Shown here piece after piece: positions 37,500-48,478 of a stretch of 64,000 nt of DNA; positions within the stretch are counted from its first letter, which is position 1, and the number at the start of each line of letters is the position of its first letter. Source of the DNA: Psococerastis gibbosa (Eukaryota > Arthropoda > Insecta > Psocodea > Psocidae). Where the stretch lies: contig OZ020491.1 in NCBI GenBank assembly GCA_963971405.1, positions 19,586,855 through 19,650,854 on the forward strand, in the 5' to 3' direction. Position numbers and translations under genes: made by a program. Below the pieces are notes generated by a model. It had not been told where the DNA came from, ran no database searches, and worked only from the letters and a program-made list of their open reading frames with translations.

Positions 37500-38490
37500 C
37501 ATATTTGTGACAACATCTCCTTTTCTGCATTAGCCAAAGTTAATTTAATGTCAGTGCTATATACACCGTATAATACGGCAATATAATTTATTGGTTTATT
37601 AATTATTATTATTATTGTACTTACGAATACCTCGCCAATCTGTTCACCCCGCATAATTTTAGCAAAAACTTACCTAAAAATAGATATAATTATTCAGTAA
37701 GTTGATACATATTTAATACCGTATCTTCTTCTTCTTGGCGATCATCTAGGCAGTTGAAGTCATGATGATTATAATCGGGAATTGTAATGCCTTCTGCATA
37801 CTTTTGCCGTTGACCAAGCCCCTACACCTCCACATGATTTGCTTGCGGCAGTGGGGACCAATAGAAGATCCGCCATCTTTTGGCCTCAGATTTTCGCGCC
37901 AAATGAAACTCTATAGTTATCTTATGGTACCTAACCCAACATTTTTAAAACAAAAAAAAAATGTGTCTTTATTAAATATTTAGGCTGTCTAACTTCACTA
38001 TTATAATTAATAGGCTTTCCCAAAATAGCTGAAAATTATGTGGATTAAAAATAAACAGTAGCATCAAAAAAGTTCAATCATCCAAAACAACAACTATACT
38101 GTACCCTATGAAATTTAAAATGTAGCAAATGCAAAATTAAATTATAGGCAATAATAACAGGGCAACAAAAAGGCCTCTTAGTTTTTAAATAAAATACAGA
38201 ATACCCCCTGCTGTGAGCCCAAAAATGGCGGAAATCAAATGACCATGCGACACTAGCGCCAATGGTACTTCTAGTATATTATATTAGAAGTTCTTTGCCG
38301 TTGACTCTTCAGATAGTACCTCCACCTTCGGGGCCAGTTTCCCAACCCCAGGACGAAAGAGTGCCTTGCATAGAAAGACTGTGTTTTTCGCTTACCCCGA
38401 CTCAAACTCGGTCCCCTATCTGTTCAGTCACCATTCCATCTTCAGCATGAGGAGATCCAGAATAGGGATTTACGCGTCTTCGTCTCGAGA
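37500..38490. other. Intergenic, nothing recognised
   Basis: No gene or known repeat seen. There is a TTATTATTATTATTA patch near 37600. Confidence 0.45.
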
Positions 38491-38494
38491 CCAT

Positions 38495-38880
38495 AGGCGG
38501 GGTTTCCACCAACCTCTCATTGCAGAATGCACTTACATTGACGTGGTAGCAGATATTCAAGACTTAGGCGGGGTTTCCACCGACTTCGCATCGCAGAATG
38601 CACATGACATTGACGGAAATTTTTGTTTTACTCTATGCCATAGTTAAAATTAATCAATGATCATATATAGAGTAAAATCACAAACAAACAAACTAAAATT
38701 AAAAAATGGCGTAATGGGATATGTTAAGTACAAACAGTTTAATAGATTTCTATAAAAAGAAAAATTCAAATCTCCGTCAATGTCATTTGCATTCTGCAAT
38801 TCTCGCCCCTAAGTCTTGAATGTCTGTTACCACGTCAACGTAAGTGCATTCTGCAATGAGAGGTCGGGGAAAACCCCGCC
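38495..38880. mobile_element. PIF/Harbinger-like foldback MITE
   Basis: TAGGCGGGGTTTCCACC (about 38494) and GGAAAACCCCGCC (to 38880) are inverted. Inner arms share GACGTGGTAGCAGA(T/C)ATTC and AATGTCTGTTACCACGTC, and the left end is partly duplicated at about 38566. The centre (ATCAATGATCATA, CACAAACAAACAAAC) matches the elements at 58529, 62216 and 63229. Confidence 0.65.
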
Positions 38881-38889
38881 ATAAGACAT

Positions 38890-40310
38890 TACTCAGAACC
38901 TCAGCTACTTTGAATGCAGTAAAAAAAGTCAATATAAATTGAGAATAGTAAAAAAATATAATTCAATGGCCAGGTGATAGCGTGCTTGCACTTGTGCGAG
39001 TCTCTACACACTACACGCCATGCGATCGGATACGCGTCGTAACTCAACACTGGTAATAGCCTACAGAGGCAACTGAAGAGGTCAATCGGATACATTCAAT
39101 ATCTCAATTCCATAACCACATACGTAAGTCTTCTGATGACTTCAAAACATACATAAATTTGCATTTTCTCACCTGAAATAGGCCTATTGTACTTTAAAAA
39201 ATGACACGATAGAATGCATTATACTGATTTTATAGAATAGCTGCAAGTCCGCGGGGTAAACAGTCTGCGTCTCGAGGAAATGTGCGTTTTTTATTAAGTT
39301 TTTAAAAGACTATTCTTAGATTATTGTAGCCGTAGATCCAGAAGGTAATTTAATTGTTAAAAATTTGGGAATGATCTACTCAAGAATAGTATTTGTTATT
39401 TGTTAATTTAATATTTTTAGTTTTATTATAGTTTATAATTATAGTTTTTATATTTATAGTTTTACTTTAAAATGTAAGAAGAACCCATTTCATGAAAGCT
39501 CCGTTCGCCTCGATTTATTTTTTATTTTTTTGTGAGTGTTGAATCCGATTTCGGCATTTCATTTTACATCAAAATTTCCAGGCGGAAATGCAAAGAAAAA
39601 GTGAAAGAAAGTCACGTCTCATAGCGGTTTCCCGGCTTTAGCTTGAAATTGATCCATTATTGTAGGTACGGTCCTAGATAATTTTTAATCCCATGGCAAA
39701 CCGCTGTCACTGGCTGATCAAGGCAAGGCTGCGCGTGAATGTGTGAGAAAATGAATGTGGATAGTAGCGAATTTGAATTATTAATGTGACTGTTATCGTG
39801 ATTAGAAGGTATGACTGATATTCGGTATGAATGTACTATAGTTTACAAATATTTAAATTAAACTATCGTGGATTAATATGTACGGTTAGGTTTAAGAGAG
39901 GGCCATATCTCGCTGTATCTACATTAATTTTTTTTCCAATAAAAACTTTATTATTATTAACTATTATCATTATTATTGCTCCAATCTGTAGCTATGGTAT
40001 AAAAAGGGGTTAGGTTAAGTTTTCAAAATTTGGGATTATATTACCTTTATCTTAAAAGTCTTCACCTATTTCCTATTTTAAAACATCCGTTACCTTCTAC
40101 TATCTACATAGTTTTAAGAGCGAATCGGTGTTTTTTTTATATCAATTATTAATGCAAACAGTATTTTGATAAGATGCATTAAATTTCCTATGTAAACAAA
40201 ATACATGTCAATGACAGCCTAAAAAGTTGCCAAAGTGACGGGCCTTGGACAATGGAGATGCCTGTTGCATGTTAAAGAATAAAAACTACTACCTATAAAT
40301 TCCATATCGC
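38890..40310. other. Intergenic, nothing recognised
   Basis: No supported gene. Low-complexity AT stretches (for example 39410-39470) and a TTATTATTAACTATTATCAT patch near 39950 are present. Confidence 0.45.
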
Positions 40311-41415
40311 ATATGCGCAATCGTCACACCAATTTATGGTGTATCCGCTCTTATTTTCATGTAAAAAAAAATTAAAATTCCATTTGGCGATCACGCAAAA
40401 ATAAAATATACTTCACCTATTACTGTTTTCATTAATAGTGTATCCGCTGATATTTCTATTTAAAAATTAAAATTCAATTTGGAGATGACGCAGTCATGAA
40501 GCGAAATCTACAAAAATTAATAGAATGATTAATGTTCTGTGCCAACGGCCTTACCATGTTGATTCCATGAGAGCAGAGCATGTTTCAAACTGCGGCAACT
40601 TGGTAGTGTGCACAGCGTTGGCAGGGGAACCTGGTGGGACATGATAACTCGCTTAGGCAGTATAAGTCGAGTCCTGGTCACCTCCGATTTAATCGTGTGA
40701 CTTTACTATGTTCCCCAAGTGGTTCGGAATCCACTATAATCATTAGGTCCACCCTGTTAGTCAACTCCCCTTTCCCCGAGGTGAAAGAGTCTGCCCTTAG
40801 GGTGCCTCAAGTTAACACACAGACTCACTCCCCCCTGCCAGGCTGACAGGGTTGCTTAAAGCAGAAATGCTGAAAGCAGGCGTTAGAAACAACGATTAAT
40901 GTTCTGTGCATCCGCAATTTTTTTCATGAAATGATTAAAAATTCAATTTGGTGATCACTCTTAAATTATTTGTACATCCGCTTTCATTTTAATTTAAAAA
41001 TTAAAATGCAAATAGGTGACCACGCACAGTAACAGAGCGAAATGTACAAACATTAATAGCATGATTAATTTTTTTGTGCATCCGCCCTTTTTTTCATGAA
41101 ATAATTTAAAAAAATTCAATTTGCTGATCACACTTAAATTATTTGTACATCCGCTTTCATTTTAATTTAAAAATTAAAATGCAAATAGGCGACCACGCAC
41201 AGTCACAGAGCGAAATGTACAAACATTAATAGCATGATTAATTTTCTTGTGCATCCACCCGTTTTTTCATGAAATAATTTAAAAAAAAATCAATTTGGCG
41301 ATCACGCACAGTCATAAAACGAAATATACAAACATAATTAGCATTATTTATGCTTTGTGCATCCGCTCCTAATATTTGGAAAAATTTGGTGATCACGCGC
41401 AACGTGGTATAAAAG
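40310..41415 (+). promoter_or_regulatory. Promoter of the 41452 gene with an expanded module array
   Basis: TATAAAAG is at 41408-41415 and TCAGT at 41439-41443. GATCACGC or one-base variants occur at 40389, 40484, 40953, 41018, 41126, 41191, 41300 and 41391, the last 9 bases before the TATA box as in the 34931 gene. Modules include TGTGCATCCGC, TTTCATGAAATAATT and ACAAACATTAATAGCATGAT. Two units of about 175 bp (40950-41120 and 41126-41296) are nearly identical. A SINE (40543-40893) has landed inside the array. Confidence 0.65.
40543..40893 (+). mobile_element. Full-length 5S-rRNA-headed SINE
   Basis: The 16-bp duplication GATTAATGTTCTGTGC flanks it (40527-40542 and 40894-40909), the GC being shared with the element start. 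The head GCCAACGGCCTTACCATGTT closely matches the 5' end of arthropod 5S rRNA (GCCAACGACCATACCACG type). The unrelated body ends TGAAAGCAGGCGTTAGAAAC. Copies are at 61741-62066 (+) and 11288-11512 (- and headless), with a diverged relative at about 45430-45600 (-). Confidence 0.75.
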
Positions 41416-41451
41416 AGAAAGACCTATTTGTTTGAAATTCAGTGTGCAGCT

Positions 41452-44400
41452 ATGTCTTCTATGTTGGCATTCCTGCTTCTTGCCACCATTGTTGTTGGGA
41501 GTGAGTCTGCGACAACAGGTGAGTAGTAGGGCTCTACATTAGACAGGTATTGTCATCCGCCATGTTGTATCCATTTTAAGTCTGGTCTATAAGCAAGGCA
41601 TTGGGTGTTCACCGATTTACTTTTAGAAATTTATCGTTATTTATTTGTTATTATTTGAAAAAACGTTCTACCAATTAGGGAAGTGTTTAATAAAAAAATA
41701 CTATAAGGTGTTTTAGTTATTTTCAATCTTTTACTTCCTTACAATACGGTACTTACCATATAGAAATTATAGGATATAAAATGGTGGATGACAATACCCG
41801 GGTATATAGTGCCTTAGTGAGTAGGCTACAGCATGTTAATAATTTTAATTAGAGATACCACACGACACGTACATTTATATTATGCACAAAAATGAAATTG
41901 GTCATGGAATATCTGATCACAGAGCTGTCATTTAAGACGCTTAGAATAGAAGCAAGGCTTATCTACATTTTGGTATAATATCTGGCCGTCGCTAACACTC
42001 ACACTCATGGAAGCCGTGTGGACTACATTTATGTTCACTATTTTTCGTCAATTTTCCACTCATTCCGAAACCGTGACGAACAGCCATATGCAGCTCAACA
42101 AAAAAATAAAAAAGATCCATTATCAATGATAGGCTGATTTTTTTCGCATACGCATATACAAATTCATAGGTTGATATGCGAAAAAGTGAATTTAAAAAAA
42201 TACACTGAAGTTACCATAATATTCGATTTAAAAATATCAATTGGGCATCTGCCCCCTTCCTTGTGCTTGCCAATATTGAGGCTCCTCGTTCAATTAGAGT
42301 AAGGTCTGTAAGGTCAACCTGAAGGAAACTAACTACGTTATCTTCCAGTTGCTTGCCAATATTGAGGCTCCTCGTTCAATTAGAGTAAGGTCTGTAAGGT
42401 CAACCTGAAGGAAACTAACTACGTTATCTTCCAGTTTCAGGTTCAGCGAGCCGTAGACATCTAGAGGGAGTTGCTAGGGGAACTCACAAGGTCCCAAGAG
42501 CAGATGAACTCACTGAAATTCAAGGAAATCAAAAAGCAAAAAGAAATGAGCCTGGTGGCCATAAACATAGACATCGACGATACCGGGCTCAAACAGGATT
42601 GCAGCAGCGACCATTTGATCCACTATCAATACAACAGCATTTAGGTCAAGAATATCGGCAAACAAAAAGTAAGAAAACTTAACAATTCATACCTCAAAGA
42701 CTAGGGGTCTTCACAGTGTTGGTGTTATCGAGTTAGATCTGCTATCCAAGTTCACTGCACTTGCTTAAGAGTCAATCGGAGGGGGAAATAATTACAAAAT
42801 GAAATATCCGAACGTAAACTGTCAAATTTATCTCATCACTTTGCCCCTCTAAATGTTGATATATTGTAGGATACGGGCCCACTTCTAGTACCGAGTGGCC
42901 ACAATCTTTGAACTTGATTTGTCCAAAAAGACTGCTGTTGAGGGGGTCCGAAGTAAGGAGTTCCCAGATATCTGGCCAATCGGTGTAGGTGACGGTCACA
43001 CATCATATCTTATAATCTTTTTTTCTAAACTAATGTAAATGGAAACATAGCATGTTTTATGCCCAATTTTTAGCAGAAATTAATTAATTAATTAACATAC
43101 ATGTGTCACTTACGAGCAAACATATTTAAATTAATCCTGCGAGATAAGAAGGCTGGGCCCATGATAAAATGTGATATTTCTAATTTTCAGCTGCACGCAA
43201 TCAAAGGAGCATTACAGCAGAGGGTAGAAATAATGTTGACCAGCAAGGCGATAGACTGAAGAAGTTGCGATTGCTCCCAGGTCGACGAAAAAAATGTCCG
43301 CGGCAATCTCACAAAAGTATTCTCTCAAAGCCCAAACTAAGACCACATTCAAAGCCCGGACGAAGACCGCACACGAAGCCTTGGCCAAGACCTCACACGA
43401 AACCCTGGCCAAGACCTCACAAGAAGCTCTGGCCAAAGCCTCCAACAAAGGCCTGGCCCGCCAGTCATTACTTTTCACGACAGTCCCTACCGCATTTTAG
43501 AAATGAAGGTGTTAATACAAATCGTAACACTGAACCTGAGAGTAGAGACGTAAATAATAAGAATGTATGGTACACTAAGAATTCCACACATGATGAAGAA
43601 CATGATGACCATTTCGAATACGAGAATGAATATGATAAACATGAGGACGGTACGGAGCATGAACATATGGTTGAGGAAGGTACGGAACATGAGCCTGCAA
43701 GAGAGGAAGTTCCGGAACATGAACCTGCAGGTGAGGAAGGTATCCAACATATACCTGTAGGAGAGGACGGTACAGAATATGAACCTGTAGGAGAGGAAAG
43801 TACGGGACATGAACCAGCAGGAGGGGAAGTTACGGTACATGAGCCTGTAGGAGGGGAAGTTACTGGACATGAACCTGCAGGAGGGGAAATTACGGTACAT
43901 GAACCTGCAGGTGAGGAAGGTATCCAACATATACCTGTAGGAGAGGAAGGTACAGAACATGAACTTGCAGGAGAGGAAAGTACGGACTACCAGTATGAAC
44001 CAGTACAAAACAATGATGGCGTCCACTATGTAATGGGGATGTGTGGGCCTTGCTGCAGCATTGGACATATAGGTGAGGAAATTGTGGAGGAGGTACCAGA
44101 AGAACCATTTGAACACATTCTTACTGAGACAAACAAAACCGACATCCATATAGAAAACCATCATAAAGAGCATGATGACAACATAGAGACACATCATGAA
44201 GAAGCCCATGAAGGACACGAAATCGATACCGAGGCACCGCTAATTGAAACTGAGACTAACAAAACCTATATTCATACTGAACATCATGATAAAGAGGATA
44301 CAGAAAAAATAGAAACATCAAATGATGAAGAAATTCATGACGGTAAAGTGACGGAAATCGTTGCTGAGGAACGGGAGACACCACCAAATGCTTTATATGA

Positions 44401-44830
44401 GGAAAATAAAACCCACGAAGATATAGAGAATTATGATATGGAGCATGATACAAGTGTAGAAGAATTCAAATATAATAGTAAAGAAATTCACGACAACAAG
44501 GAAATCGTAAGAGATGAACCACCGATTGTTCCACATCATCATGTAACTGATACTAAAATTACTTATTACAATATGACCAATCATGATAAAGATTACAGTG
44601 GAAAGATCGAAGATGAAGAAAGTTACAAAAAGGAAGTGCACGGTGATTATATAAATCCATTCGAATCTGAAATAAATGAATCTTATTTAAATAAAACGAG
44701 CCATTTCAAAGAGCATGATGAAAACTCTGAGCATGAAGCCTTTAGCCATAAACCAAGAGGCCGTGGAAAATGCAAAAATAAAAATAAGTATCATAAGCAC
44801 AAAGGGGACCCCAAAGAAGATTGTGCTTAA
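41452..44830 (+). CDS. Secreted His/Glu-rich acidic repeat protein with basic head, 3 exons
   Basis: Exons 41452-41518, 42441-42668 and 43191-44830 join in phase 1 to give 644 residues. The signal peptide is MSSMLAFLLLATIVVGSES. Exon 2 is basic (SASRRHLEGVARGTHKVPRA to GHKHRHRRYRAQTG). Exon 3 opens with a basic RRPHTKPWPRPHTKPWP repeat (10-residue units). It turns sharply acidic from about 43580, with roughly fifteen 10- to 11-residue units such as GTEHEPAGEE and VTVHEPVGGE (about 43640-43990). One MGMCGPCCSIGHIGEE Cys cluster follows (about 44030). The long tail is rich in D, E, H and N with NKT glycosylation sequons, and the basic end has GRGKCKNKNKYHKHK and EDCA. AATAAA is at 44924. It may act as an extracellular polyampholyte, possibly metal-binding through His; the family is unknown. 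Confidence 0.72.
42264..42435 (+). repeat. 85-bp tandem duplication before exon 2 of the 41452 gene
   Basis: GCTTGCCAATATTGAGGCTC to ACGTTATCTTCCAGTT is present twice and nearly identical, ending at the exon 2 acceptor. It creates two candidate acceptor-like CAG sites; only the second is followed by the exon. Confidence 0.8.
43640..43990 (+). repeat. 30- to 33-bp coding repeats, HEPAGEE type
   Basis: Units of 30 bases with the core CATGAACCTGCAGGAGAGGAAGGTAC vary slightly. A block of about 180 bp (GGTATCCAACATATACCTGTAGG) occurs at about 43738 and 43918, showing two levels of duplication. Confidence 0.8.
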
Positions 44831-44923
44831 AGACGAATTCCAACGTACTCTATGAAAAAAAGGGAGGCCAACAAGAAGATAACAAGTCTGCATCGTTACA
44901 ATTAACCACACTGTCTATTAATT

Positions 44924-44929
44924 AATAAA
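44924..44929 (+). terminator. Polyadenylation signal of the 41452 gene
   Basis: AATAAA lies 94 bases after the stop, followed by a T-rich segment. Confidence 0.55.
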
Positions 44930-45064
44930 TTAATTATTTTCATGTAAACATTCATTTTAATTTCGACATGTCAGAGACAACGATAATTAAATAAAAATAA
45001 ATTCCTCTCGGCTCGGGCCGGTGAAGGGAGATTCTATGCAAGCTCAAACTCCGTTTTTTCTTTA

Positions 45065-45299
45065 GGCGGCTATTCCACCGACCTCGTTGTGCATAAAGCA
45101 AGCGCATGACGTGGTAGCAGACATCATTAATAAGTCTCTGCCATATTTTAAGGTGACTATAATGTAGATACTTAACTTATCTATTATAAATTACGTTATA
45201 TAATAATATTAATGTAATAATATTAATAGACTTATTAATGATGTCTGCTACCACGACATGCACTTGCATTATGCAAAACGAGGTCGGTGGAAAGCCGCC
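45065..45299. mobile_element. PIF/Harbinger-like MITE
   Basis: TTA duplication (45062-45064 and 45300-45302) flanks GGCGGCTATTCCACCGACC and GGTCGGTGGAAAGCCGCC. The arms also share TGACGTGGTAGCAGACATCA. It is 235 bp and non-coding. Confidence 0.8.
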
Positions 45300-45429
45300 T
45301 TAGTTGTCTAAGCTATGTATGTAATTAAAAATAAAAAAATACTTCATTCTTTTCCCGACCACAACATCAACACACAAAACTCTAGTAGTAGTAGTGGTGT
45401 TCGTCGGTTTAATAACGACTTAGGCCTCA

Positions 45430-45640
45430 TATTTGGGCCCATAGAGCGACCCCGACTTGATTGTCCTATGCCAGCCCATAGGACAGTGGACCTCCTGATA
45501 ATAGATTCCGAACCATTTGGGAAACACAGTAAAGTCACAGGATTAGTTCGGAGGTGAGTCGGACAAGTCCTACCATGTTTCCCTACCGACACTATGCACA
45601 CGATCAAGTTGTCTGTAGCTTTGAACCTGCTCTGGTCCGC
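45430..45640 (-). mobile_element. Diverged relative of the 5S-type SINE body
   Basis: Reverse-strand similarity to the SINE body: TAGATTCCGAACCATTTGGG, AGTAAAGTCACAGGATTAG and TTCGGAGGTGA match TGGATTCCGAACCACTTGGG and TAAAGTCACACGATTAAATC at 11450-11500. The flanks differ from the other copies, so it may be a different subfamily. Confidence 0.45.
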
Positions 45641-45761
45641 TGTATTCAGCTTGGTATGGCGGCCATGAAACGAACAAACACACAAAACACTCTAATGTTC
45701 CAAATTTCGAACCACAATGACGACAATGTACTTTTACAAGTATCACATTATTTTCACTTTG

Positions 45762-46045
45762 ACTGAACGCCATCTAGAAATCGTTGATTTGTCGTAAAAA
45801 GTGTTGATTACCATTATCGTAGATAATAATACGGCCTTTCAGACAGATTTTATTTCATTCCTCTGCGACCAATATTAACTGAGATATGAATTATAGAAGG
45901 TTTTAATCGGCCGCCATCTTTGAACTAAACAGTGGATCTAGCTGGTTAACGAACTCGATCAAGACATTTGTTTGATCAATTTTTTTGCCAAGTTTCATCA
46001 AAATCGGATAATATTTACGGAAGTTAGTGTTTCCTAAAATTGATA
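45762..46045 (-). repeat. Interspersed repeat, family Y
   Basis: Reverse complement of about 18110-18420, sharing ATCGTTGATTTGTCGTAAAA, ATTACCATTATCGTAGATAA and CGGATAATATTTACGGAAGT. Non-coding. Confidence 0.65.
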
Positions 46046-46107
46046 TACATATCGTACGTAAATACAATAGTCTCCTTAGTAACCTGCTGTAAACTTGCTG
46101 TCACTCA

Positions 46108-46173
46108 TTGTGAAAAAATTAATACTTTGTACAGTTTTATGTACAGTACAAAGCATTAAATTTTTCACAATGA
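46108..46173. repeat. Short imperfect hairpin
   Basis: CATTGTGAAAAAATTAATAC is followed after TTTGTAC and a short loop by its near-reverse complement ending AAATTTTTCACAATG. It lies just outside the mariner. Confidence 0.6.
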
Positions 46174-46209
46174 ATATCGTACGTAAGTACATATACATAC
46201 AGATATGTA

Positions 46210-47502
46210 CGAGGGTGGATTGAAAAGTCCGTAGAAACTCTAAACTGGTACAATGTATTAACAATGCTTACTACTACTTTTCAACATAGTCCCCTTGTCG
46301 CTCAATGCAGGTGGTCCATCTTCCCTCAAGTTTTTTTATTCCACCCAGAAAATAATCTTCCGTGAGCCCTGCAAAATATTCGGTTGTTTCGCGCATTACT
46401 TCCTCATTTGAGCCAAATCTTTTCCCTCCAAGCCATTTCTTCATATTGGGAAACAGAAAATAATCGGACGGTGCCAGGTCAGGGGAATAAGGAGGGTGGC
46501 GCAATAGTTCGAACTTTAATTCCTGAATTTTAGAGGTCACCAACACTGCGGTATGAGCCGGCGCATTGTCATGATGAAAAAGAATTTTCTTTTTTGCTAA
46601 ATGGGGGCGCACAGTTTGAATTTCTGCTTTAAGGCGGTCAAGAAGGGATGCGTAGTAGGTGCCGGTAATCGTTTTTCCTTTTTCTAAATAATCTACGAAA
46701 ATGACACCTCTTGCGTCCCAAAAAATGGTGGCCATGACCTTGCCTGCTGACTGGACGGTCTTTGCCTTCTTCGGGGCACGTTCTCCACTGGCTACCCACT
46801 GCTTAGACTGCTGCTTCGTTTCTGGGGTGTAAAAATGAACCCAAGTTTCATCTACCGTTATAAAACGACGAAGAAATTCTTTGGGGGCTCGTTGAAACAG
46901 CTTTAAATTCTCTGCACAAAGCTCGGCGCGACGGTGTTTTTGTTCAGCTGTCAGCAGTCGCGGCACCCATCTTGCTGACAATTTTCTCATTTTAAGGTGA
47001 TTATGTAATATATTGTGAACCCTTTCGCTCGAGATCCCCGCAATGTCAGCTACCTCTCGCAGTTTCATTCGACGCTCTCCTAGCACTAAATCACTGATTT
47101 TTTTTACAGTTTCTGCCGTAGTGACGTCAGAAGGCCGCCCAGAGCGTTCGGCGTCTTCTGTGCCCATATGCCCAGTACGAAAATTTGAGAACCACTTATA
47201 AACAGTTTTAATTGACGGAGCAGACTCCCCATAATGTTTATCAAGGCTTTTTTTCGTTTCTTGCACATTCTTCTTCTTTAAAAAATAATGCTTAATAACG
47301 ACTCGAAATTCTTTTTCATCCATTGCTCACAATTACCTGCAACTCCCCGAACTTAAAAAATCACTGTGATGTCAATTATGATCGAATAACGCTCAAACTT
47401 TGACTGAGTTCCGATCAGACAGTTCGCTAAATGAGGTGATATTTGGCCTTGACGAGTGGCGCCATCCCTCGGATTTTCTACGGACTTTTCAATCCGCCCT
47501 CG
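46210..47502 (-). mobile_element. Complete mariner element
   Basis: The termini CGAGGGTGGATTGAAAAGTC and the complement of GACTTTTCAATCCGCCCTCG are inverted repeats of about 28 bp with one mismatch. They are flanked by TA at 46208-46209 and 47503-47504. The element is 1293 bp, the usual mariner size, with a single intact transposase gene on the minus strand. Confidence 0.92.
46274..47323 (-). CDS. mariner transposase, 349 aa, intact
   Basis: This catalyses cut-and-paste transposition into TA. An N-terminal HTH pair (about residues 1-110) includes DKHYGESAPSIKTVYKWFSN and ERSGRPSDV, the linker between HTH motifs. WVPRLLT at about 119-125 is the usual mariner motif. The catalytic triad is visible as D158 (ITVDETW), D252 (HHDNAPAHTA) and D287 (YSPDLAPSD), spacing DD34D. 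There is no frameshift or stop and the length is normal, so it is probably a young and possibly active copy. The sequence resembles the irritans-type group of insect mariners. Confidence 0.95.
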   Translation of the reverse strand: MDEKEFRVVIKHYFLKKKNVQETKKSLDKHYGESAPSIKTVYKWFSNFRTGHMGTEDAERSGRPSDVTTAETVKKISDLVLGERRMKLREVADIAGISSERVHNILHNHLKMRKLSARWVPRLLTAEQKHRRAELCAENLKLFQRAPKEFLRRFITVDETWVHFYTPETKQQSKQWVASGERAPKKAKTVQSAGKVMATIFWDARGVIFVDYLEKGKTITGTYYASLLDRLKAEIQTVRPHLAKKKILFHHDNAPAHTAVLVTSKIQELKFELLRHPPYSPDLAPSDYFLFPNMKKWLGGKRFGSNEEVMRETTEYFAGLTEDYFLGGIKKLEGRWTTCIERQGDYVEK

Positions 47503-47509
47503 TATACAA

Positions 47510-48470
47510 TACTGTATAACAATTTGAACGGGGGGTGGTTTTAGTCTCTGGGGGTCGTGAAATGAAAAGCTGTGAAGAAATTTTCCGGAAGTCGAACATT
47601 GGTCGCTTAGTAGATTAATCTCCCTAAAATATACCGTGCCGAACTATAAGCTCAGTATAGCCTATAGCGGGCAAACGTAGAAGGAATTAGTCATAGGAAA
47701 TGTGACCAGGTTGTAGGGTTGCATCAAGAATTTTAGCAATTTCTTTTCTTTTTATTTCTTTTATTTAAAAAGATTATTCGCATAAAAACAATTCAATGAA
47801 TGTATCCGAATAACCTCTTCAGTTGCCTCTGTAGGCAATACCTGGGATGACTTACGACAGGTCACCGATCGCATGATGTGTAGAGACTCGCACAAGTACG
47901 AACAAGCTACCATTATGCCATCCAAGTCCTTATTATGTGGCATGTGTCTACACATGCTATGCCAATACCGAATTCGGAAGTTACAACTTATTAAACGTTG
48001 ACAGAACATGTAGAGTTATGACCGGTACTGATATATAGGGTTGCCAGAATTGTCAGACATAAAACAGGGACAAAGAGCCAAGATGCATTATATCTAGTGT
48101 AAATTTAAAAAAGAAAAGTCGATTTTATCTAGTGCATTTTTTATTAGATTAGTAAGTTTTGCAAACACTCTTTTCACATATTATTATTTTTTGGTAAATT
48201 TTTAGTATTTTTTAAAAATCATGCTAGTTATGTTTATATTGTCTGAACAGGGACATTAAAGGACGAAACCGGGACGCCGGGACAGAGATCAAACACGGTG
48301 ACAGCCCCGGGAAACCGGGACGAATGACAACCCTATACAGACTCCGTCTTTTTCCCAAAAGGTTGTTCCTTCAAGTCCCATTTTTTTTTTTTTTTTTTGG
48401 TTTCTGGGACCTCAAAACGTGTAAATCCGTTGGACTCTCGAAATCGATTATTTCGACCATCACAAAGCCT
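47510..48470. other. Intergenic, no gene; family X scrap at 48390-48480
   Basis: Nothing coding is supported. A short piece matching family X (CTGGGACCTCAAAACGTG, TAAATCCGTTGGACTCTCG) lies near the right end, on the minus strand. Confidence 0.5.
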
Positions 48471-48478
48471 TCCTAACG

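Noticed and set aside
37445-37654. A minus-strand 69-codon open frame near 37445
   Set aside because: It overlaps the plus-strand FGNF relic and lacks any family similarity or splice signals.
40543-40700. A genuine 5S rRNA gene
   Set aside because: The match is limited to the head; the internal promoter region diverges and the sequence is flanked by target duplications, so it is a SINE.
43487-44218. A 243-codon minus-strand open frame rich in Cys, Phe and Met
   Set aside because: Antisense of the HEPAGEE repeat. It starts and ends within the repeat and has no supporting signals.
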